Source: Onchocerca volvulus (taxonomy: Eukaryota > Nematoda > Chromadorea > Rhabditida > Onchocercidae). From it: 64,000 nucleotides of DNA. The stretch spans positions 23,465,097 to 23,529,096 of the forward strand of contig HG738138.1 in NCBI GenBank assembly GCA_000499405.2, given 5' to 3'. The notes under the pieces are model-generated. The model was given only the letters and a program-made list of their open reading frames with translations, made no database searches and was not told the origin of the DNA. This document shows, piece after piece, positions 1 through 12,390 of the stretch (positions are counted from its first letter, which is position 1; each line of letters opens with the position of its first letter). A program made the position numbers and the translations under genes.

Positions 1-852
1 ATGTGCATCTATATGTGCATGTACGTCTATGTATTCCAAGACACTGAGAAAGAGAATGTTTAATGGAACATTCATGATGATCGGGGATGGTAAAGCAGTT
101 CTGAGTTGAAGATTGAGAGCGAAAAGAAAAGACAAGAGATCAAATGCAAAGGACAGCAGAGATGACGGAATTGCAGAAATAACATGTGATTGGACATCAG
201 ATTGAGAAATATTGCAAAAAAATCAATGTTTAAACCATTGTAGAGAAGATTGGAGATGAAAAGATGCGCTTAATGAAGAGATGGCAGGGACTAAAAGAGA
301 TTCCAAACCATTTGATCGAGAATGTTCCAGCTGATTCTATTAATTGTTGACTAGTAGGTTGGGGGTCGGTTTGCGATAGTTTGTGAAGTATGTGTTGAGT
401 TCGCGTAATTTATGGGGTGAGGTGGGATGTTGGGTACGTAAGGTACGCTCGGGTGTGCGAGTTCACGTGGACTTATGTGGTTCATGTGGTGAGACGAAGG
501 AATTTTGGCGCATATTTCTAAGACTGTGCTCCACTAATTGGTTGTTACTTTCATCAAAAGTTGTGAGAATATGATTATACATATTTTGTTAAAATCTAAT
601 TATCATATATTTTTTTGTTTTCATTCCTAAAATGTTATCACTTTAGAGATTGATAAGTTGTTCATTGTTTGGTTATTATGATCACTTGTGAAGTCTCAGT
701 TTTTGTTAATTCTTCGGTTTAACTATTTGCTAATCAAGATGCTTGCTTGGAACGAATTATTTTTCATTCTTCGAGTAAAGTTATGTGCCTTGTTATAGTT
801 GTTAGTTTTGGATTTTGGTACTTCGCTAAATTGTTCCGCAGAAGTATCGGAA
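1..852. other. 5' flank without a supported gene
   Basis: No reading frame here looks like protein. The region is moderately GA-rich at first and then T-rich. A possible SL trans-splice acceptor (TTCCGCAG) ends at 841, 12 bases before the start codon of the CacyBP gene. The upstream part of the frame that opens at 799 begins with TTG rather than ATG and is probably leader or outron sequence. Confidence 0.5.
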
Positions 853-2984
853 ATGGAAGAACGTACTGAACTACGGCGTGATTTACATGAGCTGCAAAAT
901 TTGCGTTCCATTGCATCTCGTCAAATGATTAAGAGTATGCTGGATGAAAAGATTAGAGAACTTGAAAGCAAGGTAGACAACTTTTTTTTTTTCTTAAGTT
1001 CATCTATAGAGGACTTGGAAAACTAAGTACAATAGTACGATAATATCGATTAACTTATTAAGATAATTCGCAAAAATCATATTATCAATATGAAATACTT
1101 TTTCCTAATAAGCAAGTATGATACCATAAACAATATTCTTGACTATGCAGTTCGTATTTGCTTGTCAGACAAGTAAAACTTGCACTTAAATAGTTGTCGA
1201 GCAAATTGTATTTTAGATAAAAACATTGGAAGCAATGAATAATGTTGGTGAATATGGTGATGTACTAACCTTAAAACAGTCAAGGATGGAAGCTGCATCT
1301 TCGAATACTGTACCATTGGCGACTGTGAAAATCACTAACTACGGTAACTTATATGTTAACAATAAATTATGTGAACTGGATGTTACTTTTATTTATTTTC
1401 ATATGCACTCCAGTGCGCTAGAAATTATTTTTTTCTATATCTATAGTAATTTGGAAAGAAAGTTAAAAGATTAAATTCTTTTTTACGCCAGTAAATGGCT
1501 GTTCAAGATAGAATTGTTATTATCATGACAGTAATTCACTACTCATGATCGACATTTCGAATAGACAGACTTTAGTTTCATTCCAAATATAACAAATATA
1601 TTTCTCCCAATCCAGAACTTTGTTATTTGATGCGAAAATGATTGCATAGGGAAGGGTAAATTTTCTTAATTATTATCATTAATTTCAGCTTGGGATCAGA
1701 GTGACAAATATGTGAAGCTTTATCTTACCATTCCAGAGGTACATACTGTTCCGCAAGAACAGATTGCAGTCAATTTTATGGAAAGGTGAAAATTAAATGG
1801 ATTGAATTTCAAACTTTACTTATGTACTGTTAGAAAGAAAAAAAATTTCCAACGATATCTAAAGGAATTTTTACATATTTCACAATGGTGATTGATAGCT
1901 GCTGTTCAATATTTTCGTTTCTTGGTTGCAGTGAAGTGGAAGTTAATGTTCGTAATGTATCTTCAAAAAATTACTCTTTGGTAATAAAAGGTTTACTCAA
2001 AGCAATCAACCCATCCAGCTCTTCTTTTAAGGTAATATTTTATTCACTTTTAAACTTCCATTATTAAAGTTTCATTCTTTTTTCATACCTATATTCTTTA
2101 AGAATGCTAAATTTTTCGAATATATTTCTTTTTCTGAATTTTATTGAAATTATTTTATTTAAATTATTTTTACATTACTTCAAAGCCCAGTCTCTTACAC
2201 ATTCATACAATCTTCAACAGATAATGCAGATGATTGTACCATCAAAAATTTTTTTCCATAATGTTCGTTCTGTAGATGATGTGTTTCTTATTTCAATATT
2301 TTTTCTTCGAATGCAAAACAGACTCCGTTAAATCTGCTTTGATTGTTCATATTTTACATATTTTATCCCTTCTTCATTGCTCTTGCACAATTCTACTTTT
2401 GACTGATAGTTTCTCTCTTACCTATAAGCACAAAAAAAAAAAAAAATTCTTGGTCCTACAGAGAATATACACTGTGTCGTATCGAAATCCGAGATAAGCA
2501 GTAATTCCTTATGCTACATTACTATTGTTTATAAAATTTCGTTATCAGTGAATTACTTTAACTCAGTAAAATAATTTGTTTTAATCCTAATTACAGCAAA
2601 AAACTGATCTTCTATTGATTATGATGAAGAAAAATGAAGAAGAGAATTGGAAGTATTTAACAAAGGCAGAAATGCAAAGCAAAGAGAAGAGGTCAGAACT
2701 TTGTGTCAGTTTGTTTGAAAAGTTTAATTGGTTATGATTTTCCAGTGGTTCATTTTTAAAAATTATTCTTCTATTTTCTCAACTTGGAACTTTCCATATG
2801 ATTTTCTACAATCATCCTGTTTAGCACACCCAAATTTGACCAAAAAGCAGATCCACAAGAATCACTAATGGGCATGATAAAGCAATTGTACGACGATGGA
2901 GATGACGATATGAAAAGAACAATTCGCAAAGCGTGGCATGAAAGTCAGACAAAAAAGAGCGCAGACCTTGATGAACCAATGTAA
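853..2984 (+). CDS. cacybp: Calcyclin-binding protein / Siah-interacting protein
   Basis: CacyBP/SIP is a scaffold that links Siah-type E3 ligases to Skp1 and binds S100 proteins; it acts in the cytosol and nucleus. Six exons join in phase: 853-972, 1280-1343, 1689-1785, 1932-2031, 2597-2691, 2825-2984, giving 211 residues (human about 228). The first exon is the N-terminal helical hairpin (MEERTELRRDLHELQ). Exons 2-5 form the CS (p23-like) domain, with VKITNYGWDQSD-type sequence at the exon 2/3 junction (AWDQSDK here), then VNVRNVSSKNYSLVIKGLL. The last exon carries the SGS-type tail, with LYDDGDDDMKRTI and KAWHESQ. The ATG at 853 is the first in frame and lies just downstream of a CAG acceptor, which suggests trans-splicing. 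Assignment is by clear similarity along the whole length; the exact exon borders are hand-called. Confidence 0.93.
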
Positions 2985-3397
2985 TTTTGTTTTATTCATA
3001 GCGTAATTTGTTATCTGGAATGATTTTTTATACTGTTGAGTATCCCAAACGATTTATGTTTTGTTCAGTTAATTATTAACATTTGTTTTTCATTATTTGA
3101 TGATTGCATTTGTGCATTTGTGACGCTTTTAAATTCACATAATAAAATACTTTATTAAATTAAGATGAAGTAAGGATGAGAAACAAACTGTATAAAACAT
3201 CAGCTAGAGGCTTTCTTTACGAGCATTCAAAGTAATGGCAAACACTCTTCCAATAAAAATTTTATTGTAAAATTCTTCTGTAACAAAAACTTGTGATAAG
3301 TGAGGTAGCTAATAAATATTAATGTTCTTGTATTATATAATATTTATACAAAGCAACGAATATAACAAACGAAAAATGGAATTTCGTTTTCCCATCT
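2985..3397. other. Convergent 3' intergenic region
   Basis: This is the tail-to-tail spacer between the CacyBP gene (+) and the IBA57 gene (-). An AATAAA hexamer at 3141-3146 is placed for polyadenylation of the + strand gene, and TTTATT at 3261-3266 (AATAAA on the - strand) for the - strand gene. Nothing else is seen. Confidence 0.6.
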
Positions 3398-5475
3398 TTA
3401 TAATGACTGAGATGAAACACTGACAGGGTCAGCTGGCCACCAAGACGGTACAAAGATTTCGATATCTTCACTTTCCGACTGAAAATGTTTTGATGGAATA
3501 TTCCGTGAAATAGGTACCAGAGCCAGACCTTTTCTTCCGCTACATGCAATCACCTTTCCTACACGCCGTCCTTCATTGGTAACCAACGAGCCAGTAGCCA
3601 TACCTAAATAATTTGAAGATGTTGAAGAGGAAAAAAGATATAAAGTGAAGAGTGGGGAGGCGGAATTGGTCTCGGAATTAACAGGGAATTTTTCATGTTG
3701 AAATAACATTGAAAAAAGCGAAACTTTGTTTTGGTTCATAAAATCCATAAATGCATGTTGCGATAGAGGTATGGTCAAAATCACGAAAAAGGAATCAACT
3801 GCTTACTTCTACATGTGAAAGGCAGAAGCCGCTTCCGTATTTCCGGAGCATTTAACGCACGGGCTGTCAATTCTTGGCCTAAGTAACATCCTTTGTTAGC
3901 ACTAAAATATAGAAAAATTGTCAATGAAACATAAAATGAAGATATTTGGAAAACCTCCAAATAAAATGTCAATCTTATCAAGTCCAAATATCTCCTAAAG
4001 ATGCGGCAAAAGCATAACGAGTTTTGATAGCCATATCTTTTAATGAAAATAAAGCTACTGAATGAAATAAATGCTGAGAAGAATCAAAATTACAATTTTT
4101 ACAGACCTTACACCATTCATGATATCGGCGTTCATGAACAATGGAAGCTGTCCAGCTAATTCACTCGGTCCTTCCGGTATACCGAAATCGAAACGTCTTT
4201 CTCGGTATGCATTCTCGTTTATTGTTTGACCATCTAAAAGCCAAAAACTTAAGCATTAGCAGCTAACTTTCTAATAACAATGTATGCTAAATGTTCGGAG
4301 AAAAAATGGGGAAATCACATTAAATTTGCAGAAAATAGATTTGCGAAAAATTTATAGAGTCATACAATCATTTCCATTTAAATCTCCTATATCCAGTTAA
4401 GCAGCTATATTAAGGAGAAAAAAATTGAAAGAAGTGAGTGAAAAGCAAGCAAGTGATACGAAAACCAATTGAGAATGGAAACAAAACAGCTGATAGTAAA
4501 GCTAAGTACAAACAAAACAGCTGATATGTATTAAATAAAGTTATGATAAAGAACGTTATAAAGCATATTCGGTTTTTATTTGTGGATTAACACTTCTATG
4601 AATATCTATAATTTGTAATTAAAAATGAAGTCACAAATCATAGCTATTACTTCTTTTGTTTTTAAAATATGGCTGATATAAATTTAACAAGAATTTCGGG
4701 CTATTACCTGGCAGAATTTCACTCAGAATACGTTTACCAAAAGATGGCACTCGTGGATCTTGGATGCCAGGAATATCATTGCTTATATTATCGATATGAT
4801 AAACACAATTCTTTGCTTCTTCTTCAATTGTCACATCTTTGTGTATTCTAAACATCTCAAACAATTTTCGTAATTTTGACTGGTTGTTTCGATCACTTTC
4901 AATCAAAATTTCATTTGCTTGTCTATACAAAATTAAATCTTCCACGATACGACCACGACTGTTGAGCAGCAAAGTATACTGCGCTTGACCATCTGCTAAA
5001 CGTCTAAATTATCACTTTCATTAAATCTATTCAATTTATTTAACATCTGCAAAGCTTAATTAAAAATTACATTTTTCACTCAATATTCAGCAACATTATT
5101 CACTTGCGAAACAGCTCTCAGTATGTCGAACTTTTCTTTAATATTTTCCATTAAATAATCTAATGATATAATAATTGGAGCAAAAATGTTGCGTCAAGAT
5201 AACATGGCTTAATAACTCTATGAGCGTAACCATGCGACCTAATAAAAACAAGTATGTTTCCATGTAAATCCAGTTTTTGTTAGTAATCAATGTTTGCGTG
5301 AGCAATAGGATAGGAATAATTACATGAATGCATGTTCTTAATAAAAATTAATTAAAAAAAGCATACTTGACCTAATATCATTCGTGATAAGAGCTTGTAA
5401 GAATTGAAATACTTCTTTTCCCTTAAATCGGAGCAATCCGCGATGTCGGAGATTATATACCTTCCCGGCTACCAT
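3398..5475 (-). CDS. iba57: Iron-sulfur cluster assembly factor IBA57 homolog (mitochondrial)
   Basis: IBA57 is a folate-binding-fold protein related to the glycine cleavage T-protein; it works with ISCA1/ISCA2 to build mitochondrial [4Fe-4S] clusters. Five exons join in phase: 5475-5372, 5003-4708, 4233-4107, 3901-3807, 3603-3398, giving 275 residues. Diagnostic sequence includes an N-terminal GLLRFKGKEVFQFLQALITNDI-type strand, then LLNSRGRIVEDLILYRQ, DPRVPSFGKRI, FGIPEGPSELAGQLP and the family signature KGCYLGQELT at about residues 179-188 (the Cys of the KGCYxGQE motif is present). The C-terminus ends soon after a VPSWWP segment like that of the human protein. The model lacks an obvious mitochondrial presequence, and no in-frame ATG was found further 5', so an extra 5' exon may be missing. 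The last intron acceptor makes the region after PFTC shorter than in human IBA57. Confidence 0.88.
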
Positions 5476-6786
5476 CTTCCTTCCAAGTTGAAATTCGATA
5501 AACAAAAGGAATGACTCCAAACTTTAAACAGAACCGAAAAAGTCCCGAAAAAAATCCCATGAGACAATACTTTTCATAATAGACTGATGAACAGCTTTTG
5601 TGAACATCAGTGAGGAGAGAAGTAACACTAGACTTGATGAGACTGTAGAGATTGCTGATATTTGCGGAATAGTATAGGTGCAGGATTAGAAAAGTGTTGA
5701 GTGATAAAAGTGATGAGATTGAGGAGAAAAGATGAGAAATTGTTGATAAATGAAGACATGAGGTGGGCATAGAAAAAATGACGAGAAATTCACGGAAGCA
5801 GTTACAGCAGTGATTGAGAGTAATTTGTACTTGTGACTTGTTTAAGTATAAATGCTGAGTCACATGCAATGGTATTTGATTTCCCTGAATTTTTCTTGTT
5901 GGCTTCCTAATTGTGGGGAGTTATTTCCGTTTTCCGGATTCACTGAATTTGAGTATAATGTTATAGATGCATCAGTTTTCAATTTATTTAAATTTTGAGA
6001 TGTGTGTTACTCAAACTTTATTTTTGAATTTGTTGATAAGTGAAAGATCATGAAAAGGTTATTTGAATTTGAGAACGAAAAAATAAACAAATCAGTTGGA
6101 ATTTGGTCATTAAAATTGATTAAATGCAAAAACAAATATGAGAAATAAATTAATAAATTAACAGTCTTTGCATTAAACATGAATTAATTGTCTGTTCTTC
6201 ATGATCGGTGGGATCTTTTGAATTTGAATTTAATTTGGCAAATAAATCAGAAACAGAAATTGAATTTGGAATGAAAATAGCCACAAAAAGTCCTAAATAA
6301 TATAATATATGAAGTAATTGAAATTTGAAGCATGAATAGGATACACTGAAAAAATTAGTTCCCATCAATTTCGAATTCTTTTTCATAATGCTATTAAAGC
6401 AATTATTTTTATTGTTTATCTTGTCATAATGTTCTCGTAAATACGATTTTCTAATAAATGATTACTATCATGGTATTGTTACTAATTATATTACATTTTT
6501 TAAGAAAGTTCTTTTTCGTTTAAAATTTGCTTCTGTATTAGCATGCAATGTTAGAATTTCTAGATTTGTTGATTTTTTTTTTATTCAGATTGAGGTTGCT
6601 ATTTGAATGATTGCTATATAAAGCTGGAAATGAGTGAGAAATAAACTGTCTGGAACAAGAAACGGTAGAAGTGGACTTGCAGTGGGAATTAATTTAAGTG
6701 GAAATGGATAGTGGTAACAATCAAGTAAGTTGAAAAACAAATAAATAAATAAGCAAATGAGTAATGAAGTAAAACAGCTGCAAAAA
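5476..6786. other. Intergenic, no gene seen
   Basis: The sequence is A/T-rich and low in complexity. Frames open on the minus strand here (for example around 5453-5869 and 6585-6818) are hydrophobic or Ser-rich readings of T-runs without splice logic, so they are not called. The region could hold a missing 5' exon of IBA57 or the 3' end of the RRM gene. Confidence 0.4.
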
Positions 6787-6999
6787 TTAAATAATAGGAT
6801 TGAATTTGAGAAATTCACAGGAAGTGATAGGAGATTTCAGCGGACTTTTGAATGGATTCCAATCATCTTGTGATGGAGTTGTTGATGACACTGTTGTAGC
6901 AGGTGTCACTATCGTATCATTTTTGTAATTGTTATCTGTAATATGATCATATTGTTGATAATCGTTAAAAATAAATTTAAATTCCATTAAAATATTCAT
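6787..6999 (-). CDS. Orphan exon candidate, possibly 3' end of the RRM gene
   Basis: This open frame reads as believable protein in its second half: an Asn/Asp/Tyr-rich start, then TPATTVSSTTPSQDDWNPF and a KSPLKSP motif, ending in a stop. A good acceptor (TTTACTCAG) lies at 7009 and would enter the frame in phase 0. The upstream RRM gene exon ends in phase 1 at its best donor (7177), so the two do not join cleanly. They join only if a weaker donor (GTTTTT) 9 bases earlier is used. It may be the last exon of that gene, an isoform-specific exon, or chance. I do not recognise a domain. Confidence 0.3.
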   Translation of the reverse strand: MNILMEFKFIFNDYQQYDHITDNNYKNDTIVTPATTVSSTTPSQDDWNPFKSPLKSPITSCEFLKFNPII

Positions 7000-7159
7000 T
7001 CGAAAACTCTGAGTAAATTATCCTGATAATATCAATAAAATCAACGAGAATGTGCCACATTCTTCTCTAATTTACTTGAATTCTCTGTTATTTAACTTCC
7101 TTCTTGGAGTTGAAATTTTTGAGTTCCTTCAATAAAAATAAAATAATTCAATCTAAAAA

Positions 7160-8302
7160 TTATTTTAAATGCTTACTTTCAAAAACTCTGGCACCATAAC
7201 AACGCAATTTTTGAGCATATTTTTTCTCATATCCAATTTGACGTGGAGCATAGCATGAATTTGGCAGTTTGGTCAGAGACAAATCACTGCTAGGACAAGT
7301 CACAATACTGGAAATATGTTATTTTGAAAAAAACTGAAAATTGTCCTCATTTATCAAACTAGAATAATACTCAGAAGAGTTAAATGGGAAGTCAAAAAAA
7401 ATAAAAGTAAGAGAGAAGGAGTGGCTCAACTATTTGGGTTGCATCCTCGGGTTTACACGAATCCTTGGAACAAAGTTGCATAAATTTAATTAAAACCAAC
7501 TAGGAAATGATTGAATAATGAAAAGAGTGGATTGAGTAAAAGAAATACCTCGAAGAATGGATGAGGATATCGAATCCGAGCTGATAACGACTGTAATCGA
7601 GCATTACACACATCCATGAATTAACCTCTTTGAAAACTACAATTGCATATTGGGGAGTACCATTTGTATTTTCATGCAGGATAACTTTTTGAACCGGGCC
7701 TGCCTAAAGAAAATATTAGAAGATCTAGAATCTAACTGAAAGATCTAGAATTGGAGAGCCTGATTTGTTGGTTTCTAATCTAGATACTGTTAACCTCTTC
7801 CACGAAGCCCATTCATGTTAAGCCACATTTGACATAAATTAAGAATAGATGAATGTAAAATTAAAATTTGATAAATGATTTCTGAGGAAATAGACACGAG
7901 TAAACAATTAGATCATAATAAATTAGAAAATGAGCATTTCAATTCTGACTTCAAAAATGTAACATGTGCTTTGGCATTTTTATATATTCGCTGGTAAATT
8001 ATAAATTATTTAAAATTTGAAGAAATTTCTCAAAAAATTAAATTTGAAAAGTTAACATTTAAGAAATCATCAGTTTGAATTTAAATTTTGAAAAATTAGG
8101 AAAAAACTGGCTGAAATTGAATATTTTAATAAAATAAAACAAAGATACTTAAAATGTTGCTTATTAGGATGAAATTTAGGAAATAAAAAGGAATGAAATT
8201 TACCCGACAAAATATTTCATAAATGTCATCGACGGATATATGCGGATGAATATTACACAAATAAAGGGTTCTTTCATTGCGATTTGATCGATTTTGTTTC
8301 AT
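7160..8302 (-). CDS. RNA recognition motif protein, RBM7/RBM11-like
   Basis: This is a small RRM protein; RBM7 is the RNA-binding subunit of the nuclear exosome targeting (NEXT) complex. Exons 8302-8204, 7703-7549 and 7307-7177 join in phase. Residues about 9-80 form one RRM. RNP2 is RTLYLCNIHPHIS, helix 1 is VDDIYEIFCR, and the second strand AGPVQKVILHENTNGTPQ closely follows the HQAGPVIKV...DGKP pattern of RBM7. RNP1 is degenerate (QYAIVVFK). Start: the ATG at 8302 is the first in frame, because the longer frame upstream begins with TTG. The 3' end is uncertain. Reading through the donor at 7176 gives a stop at 7160, but a further exon downstream is likely (see 6787-6999). RBM7 identity is inferred from the RRM only. 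Confidence 0.62.
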
Positions 8303-9511
8303 TTTTCTTTTACATGAAAACTTATAATTATAAAACAAAAACAAAAAAAAAAGTGAAGGAAGAAAAAAAATGAAGAAAAGAAAAGTTTGTTAATTTCCAA
8401 GCAAAGATTACCAAAAAAAGAGAAGAAAAAAAGATACGCAAGTAAATAAATTACATGCTAAATAAAATACATTTTCTCCAGAAATTTGTCATTTCCATTG
8501 AAACAACGAAATTTGCATATCATCTGTACGTCATCATCATTGCCCCACCCTTTCACTTTTTATCTGGATTTCATGCCAACTTATTTAAATCTTTTTCAGT
8601 TTGTACTAGCAAAAAAAAAAAAGAAGATAGAAGTTTTTTTACATCTACGTATCTCAATATTTCTAACCCGCGTAGTATTCTCGATGCATTCAACAGAATC
8701 AAATTTTTTGATATGATAAAAGTAAACATAAATTATCACATTGTGATACAAACAATGCAGTGCAATGGAACTAATTTGCTCGTATCTATTGGATACGTAA
8801 GACATGATACGTGAGACGTGAAACGTGCAGTATCTTCATTTATGATTGTTGGTTGTCTTGATCTGAAAAATAAAATAATTACATTATTATTTTCGCTCTT
8901 CTGTTATTTTTCGAGCAGTTTATGCCTTGAGAAAGGTCATGACCCTTTATAATTCATTCCGATATTATTATAATGTTATGCTTGCAACCCCATATAATTC
9001 ATTAACGATATTAATATAACGTTATGCTTGCAATGAACTTATTTCCATTCTGTGATATTTTTTCGAAATGTGGAAAAAAAAAATCATTAAATTCGCTATT
9101 TTTGAGATGTCGGGCCAGAATTTGATAATCGATGCATTAGAGTTCGTAATTTAGGATAATTAAAAGGTGCAAAATGACAGGTAAAATGCACCTATTGAAG
9201 AAATATAATAATCGCAGCATAGGTTACTTCATATCCGTGTATGTTGTGAATATTATTTGTTCAGAAAACTTTGACGTTTCTGCTTTTTTTTTTTTTCACT
9301 TATGTATTCAACGTATAATAATCTATGTAAATATTTAACGGTATCGAATAATTAAGCAGCTATAAAATTATTGAAATTTTGATGTTCATTTACTTGAATA
9401 ATTTATTATTTTCAGTGAATAAATTGAGAGATGAAAATTAAACAATTATAATATGAAATTATCATATCATTCGATAATTTCGACAAAGCATTTAAATAAC
9501 TTTTTTAAATT
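8303..9511. other. Intergenic; AT-rich with a short tandem duplication
   Basis: No supported gene. The + frames at 8455-8814 are readings through A/T runs without start or splice support. A diverged tandem duplication lies at 8948-9033 and is listed separately. Confidence 0.5.
8948..9033. repeat. Diverged 40-bp tandem duplication
   Basis: Two neighbouring copies, 8948-8987 and 8993-9033, both begin TATAATTCATT and end GTTATGCTTGCAA. They differ by a few substitutions and one inserted base. This is a local duplication in non-coding DNA. Confidence 0.7.
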
Positions 9512-9778
9512 TCATTTTTGAAGAAAATTTGAAATTAATAAATACATCTTTTGTATGTAATATTGAATTGCTCTCTTCAGAGAATGTTCTCTCTTGTCAT
9601 CTTTTTGATTTTTAAATTTAAATATATAAATAAAACAAACAATAATTAGAATTATTGAAATTTTGATACAATTTTTAACGCAGTCATCGTCGTACCATTC
9701 AGAACCATCAGGGATTGTATCGTTCTTTGAGATTTTAGTTCCTTGAAATTTGAACGGAACTTTTAGTACAGTTATCAT
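9512..9778 (-). CDS. Small single-pass membrane protein candidate
   Basis: A single-exon frame of 88 residues opens with a true ATG. It has a short polar N-terminal part (PDGSEWYDDDCVKNC), one hydrophobic segment at about residues 41-54 (ISIILIIVCFIYIF), a basic KFKNQKDDKRE stretch directly after it, and a short charged-to-hydrophobic tail. That order (ectodomain, transmembrane helix, basic stop-transfer) is what a type I or III small membrane protein would show. There is no recognised family and no signal of splicing. It lies divergent to the cathepsin gene. It could also be a chance frame or one exon of an unresolved gene. Confidence 0.3.
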   Translation of the reverse strand: MITVLKVPFKFQGTKISKNDTIPDGSEWYDDDCVKNCIKISIILIIVCFIYIFKFKNQKDDKREHSLKRAIQYYIQKMYLLISNFLQK

Positions 9779-10417
9779 TGGTGAAACTTTTTGGTTGCTG
9801 GTTGAGAGATAGATGCTTCGAAATCATCAATCAGAGAAGATGTTACAACAGCTGTTTGTAAGCAGAAGAGGAAGGAAGAGGATGGATGCCGTCGTATTGA
9901 TGGAAAAATCGACCGACCGAATTGACCGATCGACCGATCCTCTATCATCTATCCTTCGCAAATTATCATCCTTCTTGCTCTTCAAAGGAGTGAAATACTT
10001 TTGTTTCGCAGTATTCAATTATAACTTTTTCTGTTTTTCCAAAGCGGAATGTCAGAATTTCTTCTTTTTTATCGCATTTGATAGCAAAAAAGATTGGCCT
10101 CATTTGGAATCTATTGTTTTTTGGACTTATTTAGAATTGTCTAGAGCGCCGTGGCTATTTGTTATCAGACTATGTTTTTATCATCTTCTATATGTCATTT
10201 AAAAATTGCGATCTCTTAATCATTTATCACCAGTCATATCATATTTAGTGGTCCAAATGAGAATCACTGAATGTAATGGGACTATATGTGTTGGAATGAG
10301 GATGAGTCATCGATCCATTTCAGCTTTTTCAATCTTTCATTTGCACGTAATATTCGCAATTTTCAGAGATAATAAGCAAATTTTCATCGCCGCAATTTGT
10401 GGTGCAAATTAATTGTA
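9779..10417. other. Spacer upstream of the cathepsin gene
   Basis: The + frame at 9813-10202 and its minus shadow have no recognisable product. The repeated GACCGA units near 9910-9940 are a small low-complexity patch. The region may hold the promoter for the cathepsin F gene, but no motif could be fixed. Confidence 0.4.
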
Positions 10418-12356
10418 ATGTTGGCCAGCAGCTGTTGGGTAATTTTATTAGGGCTTCATGCCCTGGTAGCTTTTGAGAAGCCCGTGGTTGATAATCATCA
10501 TGATGCAGACTTATATGAGGTAAGAAAGAATTTGTTCTCATCTATGGCAATAAAGATAATAGCATGATTACGGTTGATTAAAATAAATAATTCGATGATT
10601 AATATTATGACCTTTACTCGAAGGTCAATTTTTGACTTATAACTTTAAAATGTCAATATTGACTATTTAGATAGTCATTTTGTGCTGTGAATGATTTGAA
10701 GTTGGAAATTAATCTAAACTTTTGTTTAGATTTGATTAGATTAGAAAATAAGTTTTTCTAGATTAGAAAAAACAAGTGATTAAATATTGAAAATAGAGCA
10801 TTGAGCAATGAATTTGGATGTTTAATTTATTTGGAAAAACAGTCAAGATGGAGCATACCGAAAATTAAGAAAATTTTATTTGGATTTCAAACCGAATTTC
10901 AAAATTGTTAAAAACTTATAAAAATGAAGAATAAAATTACTCTATATTCATAATTATCGACTGGGATAACATGTCGTCGATTTTACTTGGCGATGGAAGA
11001 AATTGGCTAATGGAAATTTTGCGTTGCAATGTTTAGAATATTTTATCATTCGTCTATTGTAATTATAGGATTTGTTATCATTATCAATCACAGAATACAA
11101 CAAAATCTCCAAAGATAATTACCGGTGGATTCCAGTGGAAATTTTGGATATTAATGATATTTATAATACTGGAGTACATTTTTCGATCAAAATTGCAATC
11201 GCTCTTTCGAATTGTACAAAAGTTGTAAGGTTTTTAATCCTTTCAGTTTGCTTCTTTATATCAAACCTAGAATTATCTATTTCTGCTGCAAAGTCAAAAA
11301 TTTCAGATGCATACCAACTTTGACAATAAACATTGCACAGCGAAGAAAGCAACAGGTTTGAAGGTAATATTTTTAAACTCCCCCCCCAAAAAAAAAATCG
11401 TATTTCATGAAATTATATAACAAAAATATGGCATGTTTAAAACTGAATGATATATATGTATTTATTTCTGTAACTTTTTAAAGTACATCAGTGTTTTGCA
11501 GCAGGTTTCAGTAAAATTTTGTGGGGACCAAATTATGAATTATAATTTTTAAAGAAGTCTTAAATAGCAAAATTGCTTATTTATCTAGCAGATTACTTGG
11601 AATTCTTTTTCAGGCTTGCATATTTGAAATATTTCGACCAAATTGGAGAAAATCTGCGAAAACTAAGCTTTTTACATGTTCCAACTATGATTCATCAGAA
11701 GAATTAATCGAAACGAGCGGGTTGCTTTCTGCTGTTTTATGATTATAAACAAATTTTAAAGAAATGTTGAAACTGATGATTGTTTCAGTCGCGCATCAGA
11801 TGTTAGTGTGACAGTGGACATGAAGTCTGTAGAATCAAAAACTAATGTCTCGCAAGAGTGGCTAGAACCAAAGACCGTCATGTTATGGAATAATTTCTTA
11901 AATTTCGTCAACAAGTGAGAACTTTCTCTCATTTCTGATATATTTCTAACCTTTAGGACACTGAGATTTTTCCAAATCCAAAATCTAACTAAAATAAGGC
12001 TACAGTTAAAAAATCACTGTAATCTAAATGTTTCAGATTCAAAGGATCATATTCTTCCAAAATGGAACAGTTGAATCGTTTCAAAATATATATGCAAAAT
12101 ATGCATTTTGCTCAGAAATTGCAATATGAAGAGAAAGGAACAGCGATTTATGGCGAAACACAATTCAGCGATATGATGCCTGAAGAATTCAGAAAAGTTG
12201 AAATTAGAATTTTTTTTATTTAGATTTTAGAAATGTGTGCCCATTTACAAATTTTTGACGAAACAGTCAGAGATAACATATCTTTTTATACGTATTTTTT
12301 TCATGTAATTGTCTGATCAGTAGGTCAAATATTTTATTAATTTTCTGTAATAGTTG

Positions 12357-12390
<34 letters not shown>

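Noticed and set aside
5453..5869. Minus-strand frame of 138 codons next to IBA57
   Set aside because: It overlaps the first IBA57 exon in another frame, is Ser/Leu/His-rich low-complexity sequence and has no start context.
8455..8814. + strand frame of 119 codons
   Set aside because: No domain, passes through A-runs, and two other frames are equally open over the same DNA; typical of AT-rich intergenic sequence.
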